Assembly: GCA_937128595.1 (NCBI GenBank)
Contig: CAKZMO010000221.1
Span: 1 to 46,883, forward strand
Reading direction: 5' to 3'
Source of the DNA: an uncultured cyanobacterium
GTDB lineage: Bacteria; Cyanobacteriota; Cyanobacteriia; CAKZMO01
Length of the DNA: 46,883 bases
Shown: positions 34,793-43,576 of the stretch, piece by piece
Position numbering within the stretch: position 1 is the first letter of the stretch
How the letters are laid out: every line of letters begins with the position of its first letter
Position numbers and translations under genes: made by a program
Notes under the pieces: model-generated
Told to the model about the DNA's origin: nothing
What the model saw: only the letters and a program-made list of their open reading frames with translations
Database searches by the model: none

Positions 34793-36109
34793 TCAATTAA
34801 CAATAGAAGAAGGATGGGGAGAGGATACAACCGCCCAATCTCTTGGTTGATAAAAGCGACATTTGCTCATATCGCTATTTGCTGTAGCGATGGTGAAGCG
34901 AAATGCTTCCACGACATCAAACATGTACATGGAATCTTTTCTAAGACGAATCTGCGCTGCATAAGTACCCGGCTCTAATCCTAGGTAAGGTAATCTGAGT
35001 TGCAATTCAGACAGACCTGGAGAAATTTCGAAGAAAGCATCGTCGTTTTCGCCCCGTAGAGCTAATACGTTTCCTGCACTTTCCTCTCCTCCAACTTTTA
35101 CGACTCTGATATTAAACGTCACGCCTGTGTAGTGATCGTTGGACTCACAGGTCAGACAAAGAGTTGCGGGTTCTCCAGTTATCAGCGTCTGAGTCGGCTG
35201 TTCTTGAGCATCTCGGAAAAACAATGCTCGAATTTCAGCTCCAGTACTTTTTTCAGGAGCTTTAGCTGGAAATGTCAAACTATTATTAGACCGCTCGGTT
35301 CCATCGAGGAAAATATCATTCTCATACTGATCAACGACAGAGTTGACTTCGCCATGGGCAATTAACGCACCTCCGGACAGATACAGCGCTGCATCGCAAA
35401 TATTCAAGATAGATTGGGCGTTGTGATTCACTAGAATGAACGCGACTCCTTTTTGTCGAAGCTCGTAAAGCCGACGGTAGCACTTGGCTTTGAATCGAGC
35501 GTCTCCGACAGCTAGAACTTCGTCAATAAGGAGAATGTCAGGCTCGGTATATATAGCGCAAGCAAATCCTAATCGAGCAGCCATTCCTGAGCTATACGTC
35601 TGTACAGGGGCATCGATTGCTTCTTTGATCTCAGCAAATTCGACGACGTCCTGAAAGCGCTCCTTGATGCGTGCTGTTGAAAGTCCCAAGATGGACATGT
35701 TTGCATAAATATTCTCTCGTCCGGTGAGAATAGGATTAAACCCAGCACCGAGAGCGATGAGAGGGGCAATACGTCCTCGAACTCGAATTCTTCCAACGTC
35801 AGGCTTGATGAGACCACTAATAATTCGGAGGAGGGTGCTTTTTCCTGCACCATTTGTGCCGATTAGACCTAAAGCTTGCCCGCGATAGAGGCTGAAGTCA
35901 ATGGACTGTAGTGCCCAGAACTCGCCATCTCGAAGGCGATCGCTATTGTGCCGACCTCCGGTCAGATCCGATGCGATATCTTGCACTCCGTAGAAGAGTG
36001 AGCGTTTCAGATCACGACAAAACTTTTTTGACACTCCTTCAACTGAAATTACAGGAAGCCCGTCGGGCAAATCTGAAAAGAGCGATTGACCTTGAGTGTT
36101 GACTAGCAT
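34793..36109 (-). CDS. ABC transporter ATPase with Wzt-like C-terminal domain (polysaccharide export)
   Basis: This 438-residue protein powers export of a lipid-linked polysaccharide. The ATPase part (about 20-255) has Walker A GLIGTNGAGKST (81-92), signature YSSGMAARL (172-180), Walker B ILLIDEVLAVGD (192-203) and H-loop ILVNHN. The lineage is that of Wzt, TagH and RfbE. The remaining about 180 residues form a beta-rich domain (TLCLTCESNDHYTGVTFNIRVV, YLGLEPGTYAAQIRLR) like the Wzt C-terminal domain, which in O-antigen systems recognises the glycan's end modification. GAGAGGG precedes the ATG. The permease gene ends immediately before it. Confidence 0.92.
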   Translation of the reverse strand: MLVNTQGQSLFSDLPDGLPVISVEGVSKKFCRDLKRSLFYGVQDIASDLTGGRHNSDRLRDGEFWALQSIDFSLYRGQALGLIGTNGAGKSTLLRIISGLIKPDVGRIRVRGRIAPLIALGAGFNPILTGRENIYANMSILGLSTARIKERFQDVVEFAEIKEAIDAPVQTYSSGMAARLGFACAIYTEPDILLIDEVLAVGDARFKAKCYRRLYELRQKGVAFILVNHNAQSILNICDAALYLSGGALIAHGEVNSVVDQYENDIFLDGTERSNNSLTFPAKAPEKSTGAEIRALFFRDAQEQPTQTLITGEPATLCLTCESNDHYTGVTFNIRVVKVGGEESAGNVLALRGENDDAFFEISPGLSELQLRLPYLGLEPGTYAAQIRLRKDSMYMFDVVEAFRFTIATANSDMSKCRFYQPRDWAVVSSPHPSSIVN

Positions 36110-36955
36110 TTATGACGTTACCCTCTCGACCACATAAGGAATGGCGATTCGAAAGCTGATCCATGTCAGCAATAATCCCACTAGAGTTGCACCGCTAACT
36201 ACCCAAAACCCAAGAGGATTAGATACAACCCCTGTTGTCGCCAACTCCCGTAGAGTCGTTAACAAAGGTGTGACTGGATTCCAAGCAACCAGAACGCCAA
36301 ATGCCCCTTCGGTGGGTACTGGATAGATGACTGGGGTCAAGAATAACCAAAACCCCATAACCATGTTCAGGCTTTTAGATACATCTTGATACAGCACTCC
36401 GATCGGAGCTAGCAAGACGCCCACTAATACACCCAGCAAAATGAGATGAACTAGTGCCACCGGAGCTAGAATCACGCTCCAGCCAACAGGTACACGAAAA
36501 TACAAAAACAGAGCAACAATCAGGATGAGCTTGATAGCAAAGTTAAATCCTACTTCCCCTAGCTTTGCCAGCACGATGGCTTCCCGAGGAAAGTTCACTC
36601 TGGCTAGCATTGGCTTTGCTTGAATAATGGCCTGAACTGGGCCCGTTGCCGCATCTGTGAAGGTTTGCCACAGTGCTGTATTGAACATAACGTAGGCGGG
36701 ATAGGGGATATCTGTTTCACCTACGGTAAAAACGTTGGCATCTCTTGCTAGAGTGAAGCCAAGCGCCATGGCGATTGGTGGAATAAACGCCCACATAACT
36801 CCCAGCAAAGCTTGGCGATACTGAGCACTAATGTCTCGCACCATCAGCCGCCAAGCCAGTTCACGAGAAGCTAGCAAATCGCGCCACATGCTCCACAGTA
36901 AATATCGGGGGCGACGCAGCAAGCTGTCTGGAGTATGTACGATTTCGGGGGGCAT
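36110..36955 (-). CDS. ABC transporter permease of polysaccharide export (Wzm type)
   Basis: This 281-residue membrane protein has an N-terminal amphipathic part (SLLRRPRYLLWSMWRDLLASRELAWRLMVRDISAQYRQALLGVMWAFI, the typical ABC-2 exporter opening) and six hydrophobic segments. With the ATPase encoded directly after it, it forms the export channel. I chose the ATG at 36955. The frame stays open to 37108, but those 51 residues overlap the upstream glycosyltransferase gene and look unrelated. Confidence 0.92.
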   Translation of the reverse strand: MPPEIVHTPDSLLRRPRYLLWSMWRDLLASRELAWRLMVRDISAQYRQALLGVMWAFIPPIAMALGFTLARDANVFTVGETDIPYPAYVMFNTALWQTFTDAATGPVQAIIQAKPMLARVNFPREAIVLAKLGEVGFNFAIKLILIVALFLYFRVPVGWSVILAPVALVHLILLGVLVGVLLAPIGVLYQDVSKSLNMVMGFWLFLTPVIYPVPTEGAFGVLVAWNPVTPLLTTLRELATTGVVSNPLGFWVVSGATLVGLLLTWISFRIAIPYVVERVTS

Positions 36956-36995
36956 AAAAAAATACCAATTTACGCATAATAATGACGTGTAACTT

Positions 36996-38030
36996 TTAGC
37001 TGCCAGGCAAAGTCGTGGAAGTATCAGCCGAAGAACTATAGCGTTGATAACGCTGCTTTTGAATGAGTCCGTGGCGACGAGTGAGGTACTGATTAATACG
37101 CTTTTCAAACCACATCATCACCCGTTCTAGCTTTGGGCTATACAAACCAAAAGTAAGCTTGTAGATGACTGGTGCAACGAATGTCATTTTTCGTCGCCAT
37201 CCTAGCTTCTTATACTTAGTCGTAAAGTAAGCGTCTTCGGCTAATCTCCATTTATCTCTTAAATGATGCAAGCTTGAAAGAGTCCACGAGTTACTCCAAC
37301 GCAACATGTAGTAGTGAATGTCAGCCAAGTTTTGAGGTGTTCCTGGGACGTATGTGACTAATGAGTTGGGTTCAAAATAGACAGCACCACCGTTTTCTCT
37401 AACCGTCATACAAAAGTCTAAATGCTCTTTAGTGTTGAGCATTGCCTCATCGAGAAGACCAATTTCTTCAAAAATTTCTCGTCTCACCAGGACACAGTGA
37501 AATTCTGCCAGTTCTGTTACTTCACGGTTGAGCTTGCTGCGCATGTCAGTGACTCGTTTACCCTGATGAAGCATTTTTTCTCGTAAGCGTCTTCGCCCAA
37601 GCTTGTCTACCCACACATGAGATTCTCCCCCTGCAAAGTGAATCTCGTGATGGATCGGTTCATGTTGACACATCAGTGGCCCAACAACGGCTGCTCCAGT
37701 TTCATCGGCACAATCAACTAGCGCCTCAAGCCAACCTGGAGACACAATGACATCGTTGTCGACAAAAGCAATGTACTTGGTATCTGCGTTTTGGATGCCT
37801 AAATTCCGAGCCTGATTAGGATATAGATAATAGTCTTTTTGTACTATTTTGAAACCTTTGTCTTGGGACTGTTGCTCTAGATAGCTGCTTAACGATTTTG
37901 GAGAATTCCCGTCAATATAAACCAAGTTAAAGGGAATGTGAGTGTGCTCATATATACTTTCTAAAGAAGCTGTCGCACAGCTAAATCGTTCTCTAGGGAC
38001 GACTACGATTGTGATAGCGGTATCAGCCAT
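36996..38030 (-). CDS. GT2-family glycosyltransferase
   Basis: This 344-residue protein opens with ITIVVVPRERFSCATASLESI (a GT2 N-terminus with VVPRERF in place of the usual IPxYN). NQARNLGIQNADTKYIAFVDNDVIVSPGWLEAL (DND metal site) and MLNTKEHLDFCMTVRENGGAVYFEP follow. The C-terminal 100 residues are basic and helical (RRKMTFVAPVIYKL). AGGAG is 6 bases before the ATG. It is cytoplasmic, one of the cluster's chain-building transferases. Confidence 0.85.
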   Translation of the reverse strand: MADTAITIVVVPRERFSCATASLESIYEHTHIPFNLVYIDGNSPKSLSSYLEQQSQDKGFKIVQKDYYLYPNQARNLGIQNADTKYIAFVDNDVIVSPGWLEALVDCADETGAAVVGPLMCQHEPIHHEIHFAGGESHVWVDKLGRRRLREKMLHQGKRVTDMRSKLNREVTELAEFHCVLVRREIFEEIGLLDEAMLNTKEHLDFCMTVRENGGAVYFEPNSLVTYVPGTPQNLADIHYYMLRWSNSWTLSSLHHLRDKWRLAEDAYFTTKYKKLGWRRKMTFVAPVIYKLTFGLYSPKLERVMMWFEKRINQYLTRRHGLIQKQRYQRYSSSADTSTTLPGS

Positions 38031-38103
38031 GACTAACTCCTAATCTCGAGAAAATTACGATAAAGTAAGGTGTTTATAAATTAGACTATCTGAGTTTTTT
38101 GGA

Positions 38104-39396
38104 TTATTTCAACAATGCTTGACTTACATAGACGTGATCATCAGCTAGTTCTCCCCGATTCCTTTCAAGCAATTTCTCATAGCGTGAAACGAGCTTGTCA
38201 TTTAAGCGTTGTAGATCAAAGTTATTTTCTACAAAACTACGACCAGCTTTGCCCATGTTAGACCAGTCTTTAGTATGCTCTAACAAATAGCCCAGCTTAG
38301 TTGCCAAGGCTTCGGCATCTCGTTCTGGAACTAAAAGACCTGATATTTCATCCTCTACAAGTTCTGGAATGCCACCGTGATAGGTGCTAATAACAGGTAA
38401 ACCCATAGCCATCGCTTCCTTCAAAACGTTGACCGGGGCATCCTGATTCCCGTCAGAAGCGGTAACGCTGGGGGCAATAAAGAGATGGCAAGTATTTAAG
38501 ACTTCAATAATTTCAGCTTCATTCTTCCATCCCAAAAGATGAATGTAGGTTTCGGCGTTGAGTTCTTGAATCAGATTTGTAAATGAATCTTTGAGATGAC
38601 CATCACCAATGATGTAATAGCGGATGTTTGGAAAATTTTGCTTTTGCAGGGCAACGGCTCGAATCGCATATTCGATTCCTTTTTTCTCTACTAGGCGTCC
38701 GGTTGTGACAAGATTCACAGTGTTACCAGCTTCAGGTTGACGAGGCTGGCAAGTGAATTTGCTTACATCTAGGCCAGAATAGTGGACAGATGCTTTTTCT
38801 GGTGGACATCCCAGCTTGATCAAGCGTTGACGGAAAAAGTCACAGTTAGTCAAACAAGCATCTGCTGCCTCGAATAAGTCAGCATAAAAATCCTGTTTTT
38901 TATCCTGAATGTAGCTACTAATATCGTGACCGCGAAACATCACAATTAGCTTCGTGGTGGATGGCATGAGACGCTGTAGGAACCAACCGCGATGTCCTTG
39001 AGTGCCAAACTGGCAGTGAACGATGTCGTACTGAAGGCAACCTCGATCAATGAGGGAAACAGCACCGTACAGCGTCCATAGTCCGACTGCGTACATGCCA
39101 TGCTCGAAGGGATTGAACGATCGCAGCAGTAACCCAGGAGCTTTTGGAAAGCGCGTCAGCAGCAGCCAGAGCCCAATTAGCGATCGCCAAATATAGTTTT
39201 GAGGAACTGGATGTAAGCGATAGGTATGCTGACGCAATGCATAGCGCTCTACATCAGGGTGAACCTGATCCCAGTCACCGTCATATTCGCTGAAAATATC
39301 GACTTGGTGACCACGATCGATGAGTCCTGTCACCTGATTGAGGATGAAGGTTTCGGAAAGACGAGGAAAGTGACCAACGATGAAAGCAATTTGCAT
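38104..39396 (-). CDS. GT4-family glycosyltransferase (colanic-acid WcaL/AmsK-like)
   Basis: This 430-residue GT-B enzyme opens MQIAFIVGHFPRLSETFILNQV, common to WcaL/AmsK-type transferases. It has QYDIVHCQFGTQGHRG, FRGHDIS, HYSGLDVSKF and the donor-domain segments LVTTGRLVEKKGIEYAI and LFIAPSVTASDGNQDAPVNVLKEAMAMGLPVISTYHGGIPE. AGGAG lies 6 bases before the ATG. It retains the nucleotide-sugar retaining-transferase motif NVLKEAMA (E of the EX7E element). It follows the upstream GT2 gene by 10 bases, so both are in one operon. Confidence 0.9.
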   Translation of the reverse strand: MQIAFIVGHFPRLSETFILNQVTGLIDRGHQVDIFSEYDGDWDQVHPDVERYALRQHTYRLHPVPQNYIWRSLIGLWLLLTRFPKAPGLLLRSFNPFEHGMYAVGLWTLYGAVSLIDRGCLQYDIVHCQFGTQGHRGWFLQRLMPSTTKLIVMFRGHDISSYIQDKKQDFYADLFEAADACLTNCDFFRQRLIKLGCPPEKASVHYSGLDVSKFTCQPRQPEAGNTVNLVTTGRLVEKKGIEYAIRAVALQKQNFPNIRYYIIGDGHLKDSFTNLIQELNAETYIHLLGWKNEAEIIEVLNTCHLFIAPSVTASDGNQDAPVNVLKEAMAMGLPVISTYHGGIPELVEDEISGLLVPERDAEALATKLGYLLEHTKDWSNMGKAGRSFVENNFDLQRLNDKLVSRYEKLLERNRGELADDHVYVSQALLK

Positions 39397-39405
39397 AAGA
39401 GACTC

Positions 39406-40326
39406 CTATCCGCGATCCGAGGTGCCACCAAACTTTAAGCGAATTTTCTCCCCAGCACTGATATAGCGTACATAGAAAATGACTAGAAACCCCTTAAACT
39501 TGTGCTGCCAGTGTTTCAACTCAGGGTTACGAAAAGTCTTCAAAAAAAAATGAACTGGAGGCGTTAAGTCATCAAGCAGCAGACGAGCAAACATTTTCTG
39601 ACGCTGGATGAACGGATCGGAAGGCTTGATAAATCGGTCAAATACTCCGCCAGCTAGCCGTACGGAACGCTTATGCAGTTCTTCAAAGGAACGACGAGTT
39701 GGATGGCTAACTTGTACGTCAACCGCATAAATTTGGTTATAACCTGCTTCAAATACACGATTTCCCCATTCCAAATCTCCATTAGACTTGAGCCTAGTAT
39801 TGAAGTTGCCGACGCGATCGATGACGTGTCTCCAGGTCAACACATTCGCAGTAGCTCCTCCATGAAACTCTCTGAGCAATCGCTCTTGAGGAAAAGCAGT
39901 CAAACTCTCATATAGTTCCACGGCAGTTGGATGTTGAGAATCGGCAAAAAACAACTTGACTTTACCGACCACCTGACCACAATTGGGAGTCTGAAGTTGA
40001 TCTAGGCCACGTTCAATCCAATCTGGAGCGGGAATACAGTCGGCATCGGTGAAAGCGATGACCTCCCCACGAGCCAGCTCTAGACCGCGATTGCGAGCCG
40101 CGTAGGAGCCAGGAACTGCTTCAAACGCTAGAGTTGCATTTTCGTGGGCTTCCACTGCGTTTTGGGTTAGCTCTGGATGGTCTGACCCGTTGTCGATCAC
40201 AATGACTTCAAAGTGCGATCGCGCATAGGTTTGCTGGGCTAGCGCAGCTAAACAAAGCTTAAGTCGTTCTCCATCATTGAAGACGGGAATAATGACTGAA
40301 ACGAACGGGTCTTCTTTTTTCTCCAT
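39406..40326 (-). CDS. GT2-family glycosyltransferase
   Basis: This 306-residue protein has FVSVIIPVFNDGERLKLCL, EVIVIDNGS, PGSYAARNRGLELARGEVIAFTDADC (DAD metal site) and SHPTRRSFEELHKRSVRLAGG. It is cytoplasmic with a hydrophobic patch near the C-terminus. I chose the ATG at 40326. A TTG seven codons upstream extends the frame to within one base of the preceding stop. GGAGG lies 14 bases before the ATG, a long spacing. Confidence 0.87.
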   Translation of the reverse strand: MEKKEDPFVSVIIPVFNDGERLKLCLAALAQQTYARSHFEVIVIDNGSDHPELTQNAVEAHENATLAFEAVPGSYAARNRGLELARGEVIAFTDADCIPAPDWIERGLDQLQTPNCGQVVGKVKLFFADSQHPTAVELYESLTAFPQERLLREFHGGATANVLTWRHVIDRVGNFNTRLKSNGDLEWGNRVFEAGYNQIYAVDVQVSHPTRRSFEELHKRSVRLAGGVFDRFIKPSDPFIQRQKMFARLLLDDLTPPVHFFLKTFRNPELKHWQHKFKGFLVIFYVRYISAGEKIRLKFGGTSDRG

Positions 40327-40348
40327 TGCTTCCCAGGTGTCCTCCAAT

Positions 40349-41851
40349 CTATGCCACAGTTGTTAGGGGCTCAGATTCAGCATCTTGTTTGGCCGACTGC
40401 TTCTTCACCTTCGACCATTCTTCATTAGTGAAGTTTTCATGGTAAGAACGCTCGACATTGACGTTCCAAATGTCATGGTCTTCACCTGCAATATTTTTTG
40501 CTGCGAGCAGCGCGGTCAGCATGGAGTGATCCTGATTGTTGTACCGATGCATTCCATTGCGGCCTACAGTTTGGAGATTTTCGAATCCTGTGAGGTAGTC
40601 TTCCAAGACTTGTAAATGCTGACGGTATTCGCCGTCATACACGGGATAAGCCTTGCGCTGTCGAATAATGCAGCCATCTTCTACATCATCGGGTTTGATT
40701 CCTAGATTCAGATTGATGGCTTCTTGAGATGCCAACTTAATCAGCTCTTCGTCTGACATTTCCCATATGTCGTCCCCTTCGCTACAGAAGTACTCCATCC
40801 CCAGGCAGGTTTTGCTAGAGTCTGGAACCATCTCAGGGCTCCAATTTTTGAAGTTTTGAATGCGGCCTACCTTAAACTCCGGACTGTGGATGTATAGCCA
40901 GTTATCAGGGAACAGATGCTCCTTGTTGACCACTAGCGACACAATCAAAAAGTCACGGTACTTTAGCCCTCGGGCTGCTTCGAGAACTTCATCGGGTGGC
41001 GGGGGATCTAGGCGATGCACTAAAGCTGTGATGGGCATCGAATTGATGTAGTGGTCGCCGACCAAATCGAATGTGCGATCGCCCTGCTTAGCCACAACCT
41101 TAGTGACGCGCATGCCTTCGCGTTCTACTTTTACCGCCTCGGTATGTAAGTGAACAGGGGAACCATCGGCCTCAAGAATTTCTTGACAGCGTTCCCACAT
41201 CATCCCTGGGCCGAGACGTGGATAGTCAAACTTTTTGATTAGACTCTTTGCATCAGTGCCGCCAAACAAAGCGTTGAGGACAGCCTGCTTCAACGATAAG
41301 TTCTGAATGCGTTGAGCAGCCCAGTCTGCTCGAATTTGGTTGCAGGGAATTCCCCATACTTTTTCGGTATAGGTTTTGAAAAAGATGCGATACAGGCGTC
41401 TGCCAAAGCAGTCCGTTACCCATTCTTCAAACGTCTCTGCTTCAGAATTAAGCTTGAGGTATTTTTTTGCCTTAGCTTTGAGATAACTGGCCAAAATCAT
41501 GGTGCTTTGATAAGGGCCTAAGTTTTTCAACGTCTTAAACAGCGCTAAGGGATAGTCGTAAAACTTCCCGTCATAATAAATGCGGGACATACGAGGAGTT
41601 TGAATGAACTCGTCTTCAAGAATTTCCTTCCAAACCTCTTGCACCTCTTCCACTTTTGTGAAAAAGCGATGCCCACCAATATCGAATCGGTATCCCTTGT
41701 ATGTTTCAGTGCGGGAAATTCCTCCTACTTTATCTGCTCTCTCAATGATGACGGATTGAATGTCGTGTTTAGAGAGCTCGTAGGCAGCCGTCAGCCCTGC
41801 AGGCCCTGCTCCAACTACTACAACAGGCTTGTGATGAGTTTGATAATCCAT
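40349..41851 (-). CDS. FAD-dependent oxidoreductase, UDP-galactopyranose-mutase-like
   Basis: This 500-residue protein has an N-terminal FAD-binding motif (VVVVGAGPAGLTAAYELSKH, residues about 9-28, then IIERADKVGGISRT and FDIGGHRFFTKVEEV). The middle part is FFKTYTEKVWGIPCNQIRADWAAQRIQNLSL. The C-terminus carries GRNGMHRYNNQDHSMLTALLAA, which is widespread in flavoproteins located in polysaccharide clusters. The closest functional relatives are UDP-galactopyranose mutases, which make UDP-galactofuranose, but this one is longer than the usual 370-390 residues. The reaction is therefore uncertain. It lies between two GT2 genes with short spacers (1 and 18 bases). Confidence 0.78.
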   Translation of the reverse strand: MDYQTHHKPVVVVGAGPAGLTAAYELSKHDIQSVIIERADKVGGISRTETYKGYRFDIGGHRFFTKVEEVQEVWKEILEDEFIQTPRMSRIYYDGKFYDYPLALFKTLKNLGPYQSTMILASYLKAKAKKYLKLNSEAETFEEWVTDCFGRRLYRIFFKTYTEKVWGIPCNQIRADWAAQRIQNLSLKQAVLNALFGGTDAKSLIKKFDYPRLGPGMMWERCQEILEADGSPVHLHTEAVKVEREGMRVTKVVAKQGDRTFDLVGDHYINSMPITALVHRLDPPPPDEVLEAARGLKYRDFLIVSLVVNKEHLFPDNWLYIHSPEFKVGRIQNFKNWSPEMVPDSSKTCLGMEYFCSEGDDIWEMSDEELIKLASQEAINLNLGIKPDDVEDGCIIRQRKAYPVYDGEYRQHLQVLEDYLTGFENLQTVGRNGMHRYNNQDHSMLTALLAAKNIAGEDHDIWNVNVERSYHENFTNEEWSKVKKQSAKQDAESEPLTTVA

Positions 41852-41869
41852 TTTTGTCAGGTCAAGAGA

Positions 41870-42925
41870 CTACACAGGTGCTTTTTCTTCGTCGGACTCG
41901 GAGAGTACTAAGCTGTTGCTTTTGTCGTTTTTGAAAAAATATCGGATATTGCCGAGGCCGTAAGCCAGCCCACAGTAAGCAAAATAGAGCCAGTGCCAAG
42001 GAATCACTTTCAACATGAACCAAGTGCCTCGCTGGCGCTGAAAAAAACGATAGACGGGCAGATTACAGATCAGCAAAGCCAGAGCAAAAGCGCCTGCTAT
42101 GAACCACGCCTGCGTCCACAGTATTCCCAAAAAAGTAGAGAAAATGAGCCCAAAGGTGAGAATGACGCTGATGCGAGTAGAGATATTGAGGTTAAGGTCG
42201 TTGTTCACTTGTTCTTGTCGAAGCAACAACTCCGTCCAAGGCAGCGCACGATAGAAAAATTCAGCCCGTAACAGCGAAACAGGTTCCCAGCGCTTGAGAT
42301 GTTTGACAAATAGAGACTTACAAAGACGAATAGAGTATCCTTTGCGTCTCAATCGATATCCTAACTCAATGTCCTCAATCGAGGGTTTCTCGTAACTTTC
42401 ATCGAATCCACCAACTTCCCAGAATATTGCGCGTCGCATCGCTCCGCAGGCTCCCCAAAAAGTAGAAGCCTCTTCGCTAGACGTTTGATGAGTATAGTGA
42501 TGAAATAAATTCTTATATTGAGATAAAAAATTGGGTGCGCCTGGCTCATTGTCATAAGAGCCAATCACAGCAGCTAGTGTTGACTGGGTTTGAAAAAGCT
42601 GAGCAACTTTGTCAACTGTGTTGTTGTGAACAGTAACGTCAGCATCGACAAAAAACAGAACTTCTCCCCTCGCTTTCCTCGCTCCTATATTTCTAGCCCG
42701 AGCGGGTCCTCTTGGAGCTTCAGTTCGTAAAACGGTGGCTCCAAACTTCTCGGCAATCAAATCAGAGCCATCTGTGCAGCCATCCGCGACTACAATCACT
42801 TCAGCTAAGTGTTCTTCAGTCTTTGGCAGATGTGCAAACAAGCTTTTCAGACAATTTTGAAAGGCAAGCCCTCCATTGTAGACAGGAATGATGATCGAAA
42901 TGAACGGCGAGCTGGCTCCAGACAT
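41870..42925 (-). CDS. GT2-family glycosyltransferase with C-terminal membrane segments
   Basis: This 351-residue protein has FISIIIPVYNGGLAFQNCLKSLF, EVIVVADGCTDGS, RGPARARNIGARKARGEVLFFVDADVTVH (DAD site) and GGFDESYEKPSIEDIELGYRLRRKGY. Two hydrophobic segments near residues 245-285 (SVILTFGLIFSTFLGILW, FIAGAFALALLICNLPV) anchor it to the membrane. It is the first gene of the cluster. The promoter lies in the 645 bases upstream. ATG 42925 is preferred over GTG 42931. Confidence 0.88.
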   Translation of the reverse strand: MSGASSPFISIIIPVYNGGLAFQNCLKSLFAHLPKTEEHLAEVIVVADGCTDGSDLIAEKFGATVLRTEAPRGPARARNIGARKARGEVLFFVDADVTVHNNTVDKVAQLFQTQSTLAAVIGSYDNEPGAPNFLSQYKNLFHHYTHQTSSEEASTFWGACGAMRRAIFWEVGGFDESYEKPSIEDIELGYRLRRKGYSIRLCKSLFVKHLKRWEPVSLLRAEFFYRALPWTELLLRQEQVNNDLNLNISTRISVILTFGLIFSTFLGILWTQAWFIAGAFALALLICNLPVYRFFQRQRGTWFMLKVIPWHWLYFAYCGLAYGLGNIRYFFKNDKSNSLVLSESDEEKAPV

Positions 42926-42931
42926 TGCCAC

Positions 42932-43576
42932 TATACCTATTAAGAATCAACGTCGGCTTGACACCACTATTAACTGAATCTGTTGATTTAGATTAATAGT
43001 CACTCTGATTATGTTCTTATTTATTCCCAAAAATCAACTAAACCAAAACTAATTGCTATGAAATTTTGGTAAAGATGATTAGCCTTTTTCGTTTCTTAAT
43101 CTTCTGGCCTCTGACGAATATAACCATCAAATGTGTTCCTAACATGCCTGTACTCTTTCTCGGAGAGTAAGTGAGACCAAGGCTACTTCACACAATTTTT
43201 TGTGAAGAGAATTGAATTTTGACTAGAAAATTCTCTAAAGCGCGCGTGGGAATAATTAATCTGATCTTGAACAAATGCCGCATTTAATGCTAGGAAACTC
43301 ACCTAGACTGGGGAAGAATCATAGTTGCAATCTCTCTAAAAAAATAGATGAGAATAAAATTTATATGAAAAATATTTATTGAGAACATTTCTTACAGGCT
43401 AAACATTCTTGCTGTGACGCTTGAAATATGCGCGTTGCATTGCAAACGGTTTTTAGTTGTTGGATGGTGAATAAACGAGGCCGACTTTAATGTTGCGTTA
43501 GGTCGAGAAGGCTCTGTTGCTTGCTGATTCTGAGTGGATTCTCAAATGAGCTACTTAAGATCAATATCATTGTGGC
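42932..43576. other. Intergenic region upstream of the glycan operon, with small tandem hairpins
   Basis: No gene is seen in about 640 AT-rich bases. Three short inverted repeats stand in a row: TACTCT/AGAGTA (about 43150-43168), CTTCACA/TGTGAAG (43186-43192 and 43201-43207), and AGAGAATT/AATTCTCT (43206-43213 and 43229-43236). The region must carry the promoter for the minus-strand glycan genes. The upstream phospholipase-D-type gene ends at its right edge. Confidence 0.4.

Noticed and set aside
36956-37108. 51-residue N-terminal extension of the ABC permease.
   Set aside because: It overlaps the upstream glycosyltransferase gene in another frame. The permease family begins at the chosen ATG.
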